Assembly (NCBI GenBank): GCA_038503065.1 | Contig: JBCAMK010000006.1 | Coordinates: 1 to 64,000, forward strand | Source: Paragyromitra xinjiangensis | Taxonomy: Eukaryota > Ascomycota > Pezizomycetes > Pezizales > Discinaceae | Direction: 5' to 3' | DNA: 64,000 nt | In this document: positions 33,997-46,111 of the stretch, one piece after another | Numbering within the stretch: position 1 is the stretch's first letter | Layout: each line of letters opens with the position of its first letter | The notes under the pieces: generated by a model | What the model was told of the DNA's origin: nothing | Database searches by the model: none | What the model saw: only the letters and a program-made list of their open reading frames with translations | Translations under genes and position numbers: made by a program

Positions 33997-36900
33997 TTAA
34001 CACATGGTTGACGCCATTTGTGGGACATTTCTGGTCATCATCGACTTGATGACATCTTCGGCATATATCGAAGTCATCATCATTGCATATGCAACAGTCT
34101 TTCCATGTGCTAAATTGGCGTACATCCTAGATATAAATCTGCGTGGACCGGACTTACGATAGAAGAATTCATTCTCAATCTCCTTCTTGCAAATGCCACA
34201 AAATAGAGCCCGGAAAAGATTGGGCGTCAGCCCACGGATTCGGAAGCAATATTGAGCGATATCGGTATGGGCACTATTGGGCTCTGCTAATAGAAGCTTA
34301 CTTAGTGACGGTCCGATTGCCACGTCTCGGGCCAATCTTCCGCAGTCATCCCGAAGGTATATGTCGGCCTTCTCTGCTAAAAGGATGTCGATGATTGTCG
34401 CAAACCCACCAGCACTGGCATAAAACAACATAGATCGTCCATTCTCATCAGTTGTATCCACATCAATTGTTTGTGGCAACCATTCCCAAAGCCCTCGAGT
34501 CGCCCAACCTACCCGGTAGTAATGATTCTTTCCATACGCCTTGGCAATCTTGGAACCAATTACCTCCTGCAAAATTTCATTGGTTTGGCTTCTAGCTAAT
34601 TCCATTATCTTTTTTGTGCCAAGGTCCGGGTCCGCACCCGATCGTACAAGAATTTTTACGGTTTCAGAATTACCACTCCCGACTGCGCGGCTCAATGCCG
34701 TAAAACTAGCTTTGTTAATGACACGTGTATCCGCTCCAGCATCTAGAAGCATTGCCACCACTTCTCCACTACCCCTCTCTGCGTTAAGAATCAACGGAGT
34801 CGAATTGTTGTCGTTAATGGCATCAATGTTGGCCCCAGCTGCCAGCAGGTTCGCCACGCCGGCTACACCCTCAGCACAGTGCAAGGGTGTCCAGCCACCT
34901 CTAACACCTTCCCGTCTTTTATTAATATCCGCCCCATACTCGAGTAAAATTGCTATCACTTTCCCGTGGTTCTTTTCTGCTGCAACATGCAATGGAGCGA
35001 CCCCGCACCAGGTAACCGCATCTTCATTGGCCCCGCGGTCGAGAAGTGCCTTTACAACTCCAGCATGTCCTTTTTGAGAAGCCAGGTGCAAGGGGGTACA
35101 CTGGAATCGATCCGGTGTATTCAGGTCAGCTCCTTTGCCAAGAAGTATCTCGACAACTCCAATATGCCCATTTTCGGATGCCAAATGAAGTGATACCCTT
35201 CGCATGGGAGACTCGTCAGTTTTCCTCCACATATCTGGCTTTCTCTCAAGGATTTCTCTGACGACCGACTCGTTTCCACCTAATGCAGCTAAGTGGAGCG
35301 GTACATGCCCATTAGAATCGAACATCTCCATCACAGCTTCCCGGTCAAGAAGCGTTCCCACAATCGCGACGTATCCACCTCGAGCAGCTAAATGAAGTGG
35401 CGTTAAACCTTCGTGATCTGTAGCATTCAAATTGATATCAGGCCGTTTCGAGAAAAGCTCCTCTACAACCGCCAGATGTCCAGAGCCAGACGCCAAGTGC
35501 AACGGGATGGAGTCTTTGCGATCAGTTGCTTCTGCATCTGCATCTGCATCTAAAAGCTTTCCTACTACTAAGTCATAGCCATCCCACGCGGCGACGTGAA
35601 GTGGTTGAGATCCTTGCTTGTTAAATGCTCGCACGTCGGCTCCGAAAAAGATAAGGGTAGCTGCAACATCCGCTTGTCCGTTTTCGGCGGCGGAAAAGAG
35701 ACACGAGTTCAGCTCATCGGTAATTTCCGATTTGCAGCTAACAAGCAGCTTTTCTACCACCAACGCGTGGCCTTTCAGAGACGATATCCGTAGTGCCTTA
35801 ACGATATCACTAGCTTTTTCTCCATCCATCAGTTGCTGTACTACGGCTACATGCCCATTTTCGGCAGCAAGCGTCAGTGCCAGGCTTAGTTCTTCGCCCG
35901 TAGCCAGATGATCGTCCCGTTGAGTAAATTCTTTAACAACATCCATGAGCCCCATCTGTGAGGCAAACAATAGCGGAGAGTCAAGGCAATATTCTCGAGC
36001 TATTGGTTTTTCTAGGAACCAATATAACTCAGACCACCACCGAGCTTTCTGTTTATTTTCAAGCAGCACCATTGCGCTCACCGGAGGGCGGTTAGGTCCA
36101 TCTAGTGCCTTCCGGTAGTGTGCAGGCCAATACTGTGCTGCATAGGCCAAAAGGGCATAAGAGAGTGAATCGGGTAGCCGTAGTTCCGGTTCGATACCAT
36201 CCCCGCTGTAGTTGATGAAAGCCTCGCTGAATTCCCGGGCACAAAGGTAACGTAGACATGCCCCAGCAATTTGCCCATGCCAATCGTCCGCACATCCAAG
36301 GCTATACCAAGTTTGCTCGCTCTTTGGTCTTTTCGTTTCACCAAGAAGAACATGCCGTATAGAACTGTGGGTAAAGCGGACCCCACTATGATCAATCTTC
36401 ACCAAAGGGCCAAATAAGTGCTCTAGATCGCTGGCCATATCCCGAGGAATACGATCCTCAATGGATGGCCATGGTTCGGAATCATTCATTATCGTCACCG
36501 CAATAGCGAGCTCATTTATTGTTAGAGAACGTTGAGAACAGGTAATCCATGTAAGGGCGTTTCGCGCTATATTCTGGAATTCGGGGGACAGTTCGTTCAA
36601 TACACGTTTCACAATATTCGATGAAAAAGATTGCTCGGGCGACTAACACAGCTCTTGCCGTATTGAGGTTGGGGTTGATAAAGCTCTCACCGTTAGGAGC
36701 CGGCTTGAAAGCACTTCAGCCTCAAGGAAGGTCTTTTCATAACAAAGCAGTTTGTCGATATCGTTAGCGAAGCCAGCATACTTTGGCGCCTTCTTAATCA
36801 GGTGGGAAACTTTACTACGAACGACCTTGTCAAGATCGGCCTGCACCCCAGCTTCGACGTCCAGGTTAATAGCATAAGCTGCCTTCAATATCACAGGGAT

Positions 36901-38788
36901 ATCATGACTCAGTTGGCTACTGGTGATGATAGCTTTGAAGGAAGAATCTGTTTGAGCCTCAAGCTTCTTTAAATCTTCCAATAGCTCAGTCCTCGTGGAA
37001 TCACATTCGTCAAGAGCATCAATGATGCAAAAGATCTGATTGGAATTTAGGTTGCAAACGAGGGTTTGGAAAACCTTCCAAAGCTCTTCCTTGGTCCAGC
37101 TCGAACGTTTTGTTATTGCCTGGTAAATAGGGGATATATCCTTATACAAAAGCGGCATATGAAACAATATCTGATGGATAAATGATAATAGTAGTTGATT
37201 TGAAGATCTCCGGCCCCGGTCCGCATTATCGAAGAAGAAACAAATGACCATTTCACCTGCCAGTCGTAGTTCTTTTAATATGAAGGTCGATAGAACTGTT
37301 TTCCCTTTGCCTGGCTTCCCATACACATGAAGGACCCAAGGTTTTGCCTTGAGCCAGTCATTGTATATCTCATTTCGGATAATCCAGCTGCAGGTGTCTG
37401 GATAGCGGGGCCCGACCACTGGCAGGCAGGGGTTGCGACACGAAGACGCGAACGTATTCAAGCATTTGACATACTCTGAATCTCTGGCCGGATCGATAAC
37501 TTCAAATAGTCACCCACGATATATTAGTAACACAATTTACCCACGGAACCTAACGAACATACCTAATGCGTATGATTCCACGGCGGTCTTTATCGAACAG
37601 CTTAATTGCTCGTAGCCCCGTCCACCGTGCTCTGAGAATGTGCAAATTCCCAAGTGATCTTCCGCTAGGCCCCTACCATCCCCAAGGAGATTTCTCGGCA
37701 TAACTGTTTCCTTCCCAACAACCTGTATTCGCTTAACTACTGGAAATGTAGCCTTCGGCCAAGCCAACGCGGATAGCTGGGGTTTTCAGAGCAACTAACC
37801 ACCGTATTCAATATTCCAGTATCATTTTGTTCGTAAAAGCCGAGAAAACGGTACTTCCGGTTCAAAGCATAAAACTGTTCGGATATTTCTCTTATCGTAG
37901 TTGAAGAATTACCAATGATACATGTATTGACGAGGTTTTCTTTTCGTAACTGCTTCTGTATCGATGCCATACTGATTTTAAATACAACGTCATCCCAAGA
38001 CACATCATCCTTGCCGTAGTGAAGAGTTCCAAAAAATATCTATGAGTTGTAAGTAAAGCTTCTGAGACAACAATCAAGGGTATATCTAGTAGCCATTGCC
38101 AGAAGAAGCAGCCAACAAGATGCGTCTATTTAATGCTCGTAGATGCACTTTCCAGGCAGGCGAAAGCTTCTCTGAGTGGCCTCACCAAAAGCTTCGTGTG
38201 GGTCGCAATCGACAAGTAAGTATTTCCTTGATGTGCAACCAAAAGCGCCTGAGAGGTCTATTAGCCGAGACTGCCACTAACGAGCATTCGAACAACCCAT
38301 ACCTCTTTAACTAGTGTTCCCCCTAGGCTATGACAGACAAAGACTATAGGTTCATCCCCCTAATCCCCATCTTAACTATGTTTCGGTATATCATAAGAAG
38401 AATGTGGACATTCTATACCTGCGCCGAAGCTCGCATCGAACAAAGTTCTCTCAACAGTAAGGTTGAATTATCTCGCATTCCGGCTGCTGTAAATGAGGTA
38501 ATCCCTTCAGAAGTTGTGATATCAGCTTGATATGAAAAGCTCATAATACGGGCATTTGGGAAACTTTTGGGGAGTAGGGTTTCTAGCCATTGAGTTTGAT
38601 CCTTGCGACTCGTCCATGGGTTCGCTTCATCACTCTTCGGTCCATGGACAGCAACGATACTATGTTTGTCAGTCTCTAAAGCCAAAACAAGAGTGTGCAA
38701 GTATTCCCTACTCAAACGCCACCGAGCTTTCGGTTGGTTCAATAAGAATAGACAAGCAACCCAGTTCTAAAGTCTTGGGGTCCGCCAT
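33997..38788 (-). CDS. SesB-like hydrolase - NACHT - ankyrin receptor (NLR), interrupted by one TAG
   Basis: Exons 38788-38723, 38673-38419, 38359-38303, 38248-38186, 38039-37796, 37739-37563 and 37499-33997 give 4365 nt in phase. Part 1 (about residues 20-230) is an alpha/beta hydrolase: IVAVHG, the nucleophile elbow VCHSLGG (GxSxG with the first Gly replaced by Cys) and FFGTLH (usual GTPH). Part 2 is NACHT, with Walker A YGKPGKGKT and Walker B IFCIIDALDEC. Part 3 holds roughly 14-16 ankyrin repeats (TPLHLA, PLHVAA). Fungal NLRs of this design act in non-self recognition and cell death; the ankyrins sense ligand and the hydrolase executes. Codon 573, at 36643-36645, is TAG, just after NACHT; the frame stays open for 881 more codons. 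This could be a fresh nonsense mutation, readthrough, or a sequencing error. Confidence 0.88.
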
Positions 38789-40816
38789 TGTCTACTTGTT
38801 TAGGAGGGCAGTATCGTCCGCCCGCGAGAGCGAAGTAAATGATGGATAATGGTCCACGATGTGGTACGTTTTGTCTTCTGGTGAAGATAGGCCGACCGAA
38901 TTCTCCTTCAAAACGGAAGAGGAGAGAATGATGTAGTCTTGATTATCTTTAAAGTATGAAACAGATACAAGTATATTCCTCCTCAGCCTGTGGCCTGACT
39001 AATCCCTTAGTCATTGCTCACATGATGCTAGCTCCAACAACGAGTTCCGCCAGATGACCAGTTTTCACTATATGCATATGGCAAAGCTCCAGAGTTCCCT
39101 ATACCTAGCTATATGTCAAGCGTTCTGTAATAACTGATTAAGAATAAACTGTATCATTCTGAAAACTCTTTTCTAGTAGATATTTATGCGTTTCTTGACA
39201 GAAAATGGGAATCCCAACAGGTAACACCCGCAGAGCCCCACCTCGCTTGTCGGACATGCAGCACGAGAGATTGTCGACCATGAAGGGAAGGACAATTTCA
39301 ACCATCTTAGCAGACAACCTTTAGAATGCCAGCCGACTCAGATACATACCAGTCAAAGTGTGAAAAACTTTGCCTAAGAGACCTATACTACGTGCGGTGT
39401 CCCCAAGTAACCTAACCCCTAGAAATAGAGCCACGCACTCCAATGCGCCAGTGCATGTAGGGCAGAAACACTGAAAAAAACTCGAATCTTTATTCATTTA
39501 TAGGTATGAATATAAGTTACATTAGTAGAATCTATGCATACATGTAAGTATCGTTCTGTCGGGTAATTATAGTGCGGTTTATGTATTTGAATCAGCTGAC
39601 ATTGGTTGTCTGCCAAGATAGGCGCATTGTAAAAGTTTTCTTCTCGAAAGAACACTGGTACCAACACTCTGAGTATTGCCCCGAATGCCTCGAATGTCGA
39701 TTTCGTTACCCTTTAGGGCTAGCATATTAATTAGCAAGATCACCTTAGCAAATGGCATTGAAATTCACACAAGAGGAAGGAGGGCTTGCCCCCACAGGCA
39801 GGCAAAGTAGATCTTGGAAGGTAGTTTGTTGAACCTACATCGTGATAGAGTAGTTATTCTATGCAATACTTGAGAGTTTCTGTGCACCAGGTAGCTCGAG
39901 TTGCGTTTTGTGCCCCGCACGCTCGGACCTGGACCCGGGTGCATGAGCTTCCAGATATACTTCGCTGCACGTCGCCTGGAGTAGTTAGCTAAGATGGGTA
40001 TGAGATAAGCAGAAACAAGCTTTCCGAACCTGAATTGTCTGGGCAGCAATGCATATAGATGTTGTGGACTTTCGATATGTATACACAAGTGTCACTCGTT
40101 GCATGACTAAGCAACCACTCGAATCGAGTGATATTTCGCGCTTTGTTTCAAATTTGGTTGAGGTTCTGGGCTTATATCTTCGCTCAGTCAGAAATGAATG
40201 CGGTAGCAATAGTATTCGAGCCGAGATATGGTACAATATAATGTACATGAGATGCTGTTCGATTGGCCTGCTGAGGGTACTGCCGCATGACAAGGATAAC
40301 CCTAACCCTGAATTATAAGGGTATGTCACCAAGAATTATCAAAACCCTAAGGGTATTCGTTATCTAGAACTATTTACTCTGCCATAATTACTTGAGCCAG
40401 AGTGGGGTTGCTATGGGGGGTTGCTGTAGGTAGAATCTAATATCCGGAGGCACTTTCTCCACCTTACTAGGCATGAGCGTATTTTCGCTCGTTACTAACT
40501 TTCAAAAGCTTCTCTATGAACTATTTTCAGGGTGTTCTAGCCCTTACCCTCCAGCTTTTCTAGTTTTCTCCGTACAATAATCCAACGCTCAGGCTAGCTG
40601 CCCGGCTACCCGGTACCCTTGGAAGGTTGGCAGCATTGACGGTTTAAGAGATAATGATCATTATGTCACTGCCGCTACTTGATATGAATGAACATGCGTC
40701 TCTACATATCAGGGATTCGAACGAAAAAAGTAGAAGGAAGAAAACGTCTGAGGCCTAGGCGTGATCCCCCTACACCCCGGCCTCCCGAGAGTACAGAAAC
40801 CACACAGAAACTGAGG
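38789..40816. other. Intergenic stretch
   Basis: Contains the promoter side of the NLR and the 3' side of the 1070-aa gene. A TTAGGG-type run AACCCTAACCCTGAA lies at about 40302. Open frames up to 115 codons are unsupported. Confidence 0.4.
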
Positions 40817-43800
40817 CTATTCTCTTGGAGCATTAACATTAACACTTGTTTTTTCCTCCTCCCGTACCAATTTTGCATAAAATGATGACTTCTTAGGCAT
40901 CCCTTCGTACAGCGCCTCAAAGAGTATCAGAACGCTCGTCGTCTTATCATACACGTTAACTCTTGCCAACGACAATAGAAAGCCCATGTCATTAATTTTC
41001 GCAATCGCGACCTTCCCCTTCATACTCCTTGGCATTAGCTTCAGAAACAGTGCATGGTTAGTAAGCTTTGGCAACACGTTGAACCGCAGGTTACCAAGCA
41101 TTGTAACCGGCCCGTGATAAGTTTCCATCAGGCTGGCATTTTCATCGCCGACCTTTCCTAGAGGGACGATGACCGTAAAAGATACCAAGTCCAGATCATG
41201 CCTCTCGAAATCCCCGAGCTGGATAGAGAAGACGAGATCCTGATCGCCAGTTTTCATGAGGACTTCGTTTGCTCTGGATTTAGCGGAGCGAACCTTACAA
41301 ATGAATTCCGGATCGGCAATGTATTCGGAGTGAGATGGAGGTGGAGTAGTATATTTGTGATAAAAGGTATCTGGTCGAGGCACGCGAGGAGGCGGTTTGC
41401 TCACAATCATTGGTGGCTTTGATTGCGGCGTGGGTACAACTACTGGCTTGGGCTTCGCAGGTTTCTCAGGATGTAACATTTCTAGAGACCTGGGTGTTTT
41501 CTCAAACAGATCTGACGGCTGTAAGTCTTTTATCTCTCCCCGTCCTTCCAACTCAATAGTGAGTTGATAGATACTCGAACCCAATTGAACCCCGACCAAT
41601 GCTGACCCAGTAGCGGTGTCGGAGAAAGAATTAGCTTTCGTTTCATTTAACTTGCGCTTATTAAAGTCGAAGACATTTTGTGCCCATGCTGGGAATAGCA
41701 AGGTCCTAATCTCTGAATCCTGCTCGCCCCATAAGAATATGGGTTCCTTCGTGTCCGAATCCCCTCTTTTCCAAACATCGCTACCTAGCGCTCCGCCTCC
41801 CGGGGGTGGGTTTGTATATATCCACTTGTATTGCATCTCGAGTTGTGACAAGTCGAGCGAGTCGCCTGCCGAAAAGCATTGCTGATGCGGGGGCTGCGTG
41901 AAGCTAAGGGACTGAAACTCGGGGCTTGACGGCACTCGGTCGAAAAGACAGAGCATGACGCCTTTATCCAGATTCTTATGGTACAGAATGGGCGCTCCAT
42001 CCACCTCAGGGGTTATCTTAACCACTAGATCTGGGAACTGGCTGCAAATATCGGACCGGAGGAGGAAGCCGTAGGTAGGCATCTGAGGTGGATATCCCAC
42101 GATAGGGTGACTTCTTTTCAGGTACGTATTCATCATCCCTTTGATAACAGTGCGGATTTTATCGTCGTAGTTTTCCACGTGGTTTGCAAGGCTCAGCGCA
42201 CCATCGACCAATGCGTCCACCCAGTTTGCATCAATGTGAAAAAACCGAAGACTCTCTGGTGGGAGATGCGTTGGGTCAGTGATCAGGTAGTGAGCGGGGA
42301 CGTTAACAAGATACATCCTGTCTAGGATCCATTTGAAGATTACCATCCAGTCAGTCGAGCATGGAGTATTGAGCTCATCGTAGATCTCTCCGTCCGTACT
42401 ACTTGCAATATTCTTTGCTGCAGCGATAGCGTGTTCTTCGATAATTGGATCTATAGCCTCACTCCCATAAGAAAGGTCGTGCGCAGGTACCGGTGGCCTC
42501 TGCCAACGTTTCACCACATACTTGGATTTCTCTTTCGCCACAAGTGCGTGAAGGGCCTCCACTGCTCCTGCCAAGGATCCAAGGGCTTGCTCACGCGTGC
42601 TATGCACGCCCGGACTCCTTTCCGTCATAACATTCACTTTTGCGCTTTTCATAGCCTCATCGAGAATGTGAGCCCTGACCCTAGATAGTGCGGCGGAAAA
42701 TCCATGGTCCGCCAAACCCAGAGCTCTACCCAACTGCCATGCTGCACTGTATGTGATGTCCATCAACCCTAATTTGTGATCCAAAATCTGCAAATCGGTT
42801 CCAAAGGTCGAGAGTGCCCAACCGGGCCTTAGGGGATGCTTAACAGTTGTCGGTGTAAACGGACTCCTGGTCAAGGCTACCGTTTCCTCTCCGGTTTGAG
42901 TGAGATATCTAACGAGAGAATACCCATCCTTCAAGCGCTGACGTGCTCGTTGGTTCTTCATTTTATCCATGACTTTCTCCGGTGCTCTAAGTAGACCGAG
43001 GGTATTCCCCAGCGTCCGGAACGTAGAGAGGACGTCCAGAGAGCCGGGGGGTAAGCAAGTATAGGTCCAACTGTGGAGCGACGAAAGCCCTACAAACTCT
43101 GTGGAAACGGGGAAACTCAACGACTCAACACCTTCGATGGAGACTAGGTGAACAACTACGGGAGTAGGTTGTGTAATATCCAGCGGTCCTACGCGGTGGG
43201 AAACCACTACACCGAACGAAGTTTCGGGTGTTCCGTTCGCACTGGCCATGCCTTGTGTGTTAACATTGCGCACGTGGGCGAGGAATTTGTAACGAGAGAC
43301 ATCAGCGCGCTCTTGGGGTTGTTCGCCGACATTGGAAGCTGTGACTAGGTTATTGAACAATTTGGCCTTCACAAAGATGACATCTGCTCTGGCCAATTCA
43401 TCGTCGTCAGGTGTAATCGGCGTCGTGATATCTTTGGTCTTGGGGAGATCGCTAACTGCCATGTTGATAGACAGAGTCGCGTTCTGGATGATGGGTTGTT
43501 TTGCAGTCCCTCCCTCGGGTTCCCTTGTTTTGGCAAAGATACTGAGATCCCCATTGAGAAGTCTATCCTCTAGACAGAGCTCATCCTGAGTGAACACCAA
43601 CACAGCCAACCAGGGCACTCGGTTCTTTTTCGGGTGCTCTTCAACTTTATCGCTTGCGACTCTTTCCCATGGCAAATACGGGTCGTTCAGTACCACGTGT
43701 GGGAGCGTTTTCGCGAGGTCTGCACCTCCTTGCGGCGGATATGTTGAGTGGATTGAGTTAGGCGGGAGAGTGAACCTCGGGGCAATAACAGTGAATTCTT

Positions 43801-44029
43801 GGGTGCTCAATATAGTCTTAGGTTTCTCCCCATTACGAGGACGGATGTCCTGCTTAACGGAAACCGTGTGGGGGCCAGCCTCAAGGCTCGGGGCATAAAA
43901 CGAGTACAGCCGTTGTTCTCCAGGCAAGAGGTCATCAGATTCTTTGCCCCCGTTTGCCCGATTCTTGATACGAATGGCATGCCCAGTCGCAAGAAAACGG
44001 GGGGATCTAGCTTCACTAATGGAGTTCAT
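40817..44029 (-). CDS. Large intronless protein of a bacterial-like family (1070 aa)
   Basis: One uninterrupted frame starts at the ATG at 44029, although neighbouring genes are intron-rich. No signal peptide and no transmembrane segment are seen. The N-terminal 180 residues look like a beta-sandwich (QEFTVIAPRFTLPP, then HVVLNDPYLPWER and PWLAVLVF). A helical middle (about 380-620) includes RFFHIDANWVDALVDGALSL. A Pro/Lys-rich linker lies at about 885-940, before a C-terminal beta-rich domain. I recall bacterial proteins, chiefly actinobacterial, with the same PPxxxxxxLPHVVLxxxxLPWER and NWxDALVDGA signatures, all uncharacterised. A shared bacterial family and the absence of introns suggest ancient horizontal transfer. 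The DUF6603-like gene at 58650-63658 has the same strand and size class and may encode a partner. Confidence 0.8.
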   Translation of the reverse strand: MNSISEARSPRFLATGHAIRIKNRANGGKESDDLLPGEQRLYSFYAPSLEAGPHTVSVKQDIRPRNGEKPKTILSTQEFTVIAPRFTLPPNSIHSTYPPQGGADLAKTLPHVVLNDPYLPWERVASDKVEEHPKKNRVPWLAVLVFTQDELCLEDRLLNGDLSIFAKTREPEGGTAKQPIIQNATLSINMAVSDLPKTKDITTPITPDDDELARADVIFVKAKLFNNLVTASNVGEQPQERADVSRYKFLAHVRNVNTQGMASANGTPETSFGVVVSHRVGPLDITQPTPVVVHLVSIEGVESLSFPVSTEFVGLSSLHSWTYTCLPPGSLDVLSTFRTLGNTLGLLRAPEKVMDKMKNQRARQRLKDGYSLVRYLTQTGEETVALTRSPFTPTTVKHPLRPGWALSTFGTDLQILDHKLGLMDITYSAAWQLGRALGLADHGFSAALSRVRAHILDEAMKSAKVNVMTERSPGVHSTREQALGSLAGAVEALHALVAKEKSKYVVKRWQRPPVPAHDLSYGSEAIDPIIEEHAIAAAKNIASSTDGEIYDELNTPCSTDWMVIFKWILDRMYLVNVPAHYLITDPTHLPPESLRFFHIDANWVDALVDGALSLANHVENYDDKIRTVIKGMMNTYLKRSHPIVGYPPQMPTYGFLLRSDICSQFPDLVVKITPEVDGAPILYHKNLDKGVMLCLFDRVPSSPEFQSLSFTQPPHQQCFSAGDSLDLSQLEMQYKWIYTNPPPGGGALGSDVWKRGDSDTKEPIFLWGEQDSEIRTLLFPAWAQNVFDFNKRKLNETKANSFSDTATGSALVGVQLGSSIYQLTIELEGRGEIKDLQPSDLFEKTPRSLEMLHPEKPAKPKPVVVPTPQSKPPMIVSKPPPRVPRPDTFYHKYTTPPPSHSEYIADPEFICKVRSAKSRANEVLMKTGDQDLVFSIQLGDFERHDLDLVSFTVIVPLGKVGDENASLMETYHGPVTMLGNLRFNVLPKLTNHALFLKLMPRSMKGKVAIAKINDMGFLLSLARVNVYDKTTSVLILFEALYEGMPKKSSFYAKLVREEEKTSVNVNAPRE

Positions 44030-46111
44030 TATGGCGATGGATCAAATGGAACTGCAGGTGACGGGAGTGGAGTTGAAGATTTCAGACGTGCAGATATCCG
44101 CTCAATAGATTACGGAAAACACGAAGGAACTATGTCTTGATTTCCTACATGCGCAGTTAGCAATGCGCGACTTAATCTGGGTAGGAATCGAATAAGAGAA
44201 GATGTAGAGCTGGGTATGGAGAGAGAATGGGCCAATGATTCTTACATACGATGGTGATTGCCGACTAATACCAGAAGCTATCCCCCCGTATCTATTCCCT
44301 TGGATAAAGATATGGGTAGTATGTCCACCACTTAGGGAGAACACAGAACGGAGGGGCTCGGGAGGACTCCTTGATTACTTCCTATACCAGATGCGGCAAC
44401 TTCACAGGAAAGGAATCTCGCCGTTTTACCAAGCGCAAAGCCACATGTGGCCATGGGGGAGGGGGGGGATAGCGGGGTCCCACACAATATCTCTAGACTT
44501 GAACTAAACAGTATGCCTTTGGGGAGCATGTAGTCTCAGACTTATGATCCATCTAAGAGCGCAAACCCTAGGCCCATTAATACAGCCCCTAGATAATATG
44601 TAATGATTTATTCTCCTATCCGAAGTAATTCCCTAGTTGAGTACTAAATTGTATTTACTCCAATGGCCAAGATGCAGCTAGGTCATGTGACCGGTTAATA
44701 ATCTACCCCCACGTATCTCATGCAGCACCGACCCTCCACCATCGTGAGGCAATCGAGATGGGACGGGTCCCATCTCACCCCTGACCTGAGTACCGTAAGG
44801 TCGTAAGTGTAACCATGGTACCAACTCCAGTCCCGACCCTTGTAATTATAAGCGAGTAGGTACCTAAAACTGTGAAGAGCATGGTCCGGCCCGAATGCTG
44901 ATCACCCGGCGATCAAGGCTTATCATATGCATGCACAACTGCAAAGTGGAAACAGGCATGTCGGATCTCACCAGGAACCTAGTTAGGAACTGCACATTTC
45001 GTACCCCGCCTCTGTGGCACCAGTATGGGGTTAGACCAGAGCCTGCCATTGTAAAACCCGACACATCTGTTCTTTCTCAAGTTTACGATATCCAATAACA
45101 AGCCAGTAATTTTATCCGGATAAGCTACTCCGCGTATTAAGGCGGTGGGTTGTGGCGATGAGATTTACGGTGCGGGGTAGACTTTGTGGGTACGATACAT
45201 ATGCTTTAACCGATGGAGGAACAGGTCTTATATTATTTCTATGGTGACCCATAGAGCGGGGGATCCTCCCGTTCTAGCTTCGTGGTAATTTACAGGTACT
45301 TGCCGAATTAAAAATAAAAAACCCTTCAACATGCAAGAGGCTTCCCTAGTACTTGCAGCTCTGTCTCGTTCCCAGCCTATTTTCCCATAATTATTGTATT
45401 TTATTCACAAGTCTTGCTTAGAGACGCGTGAGGTACGAACCTTGGCGCCAAGCACAAGTCTGGGCACGAGACAGCTTGCAGCTATCTACACAGCTGAAAA
45501 TCGCGAAAATGGGGAAGGTCAAACGCAGGATTATCGGGGTGTAAGACTCGAGTATTAGTATTACCTATATACTGTAGCACATGAACCTATGCGCGAAAAC
45601 CGGACCGGGGATGGTAAATGGTTCTCCAAGTAAAATCTTCTAGTTACATTGAACCCGTATCTTTGACGCGATATTTTATTTTTAACGAGTACTCGTGTAC
45701 TGATAACGGGAGTTTCATACCTTTTGTGAACTATGCACTGCGATTCAGATCACTTCTGTTGATGTGGACCTCAGCTGAATTAATTCCAACTCACAACCAG
45801 AGCATCAGGTTCATCCCCAAACAGTCCCTTCTCGCATGAAGTTAAGATGTGGGTGGATAGGCAAACTTTGCTTTTCCTCATCTAACGGTAGGTCAACGCA
45901 ACCCGCCCACCTAGGAGTTTTGTAGAACATTGGATTTTCAGGCTTCGCGCAATCCGGCCTTCCATTCTCAAGCTCCAACGCTTAGATTGCCCCCAGAGAA
46001 CCGCATAAATAGGATCTCGAATCTCCGTTTCCGCCATCATGCACTAGATCATAATCCACACCCACTAGACACATTCCGCTTCAGTATTCTCTCCGAATCC
46101 CTTTGAGCAAG
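44030..46111. other. Intergenic stretch
   Basis: Promoter side of the 1070-aa gene and of the propeller gene. Open frames up to 113 codons mostly lie antisense to the large gene. No RNA gene or repeat recognised. Confidence 0.4.
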
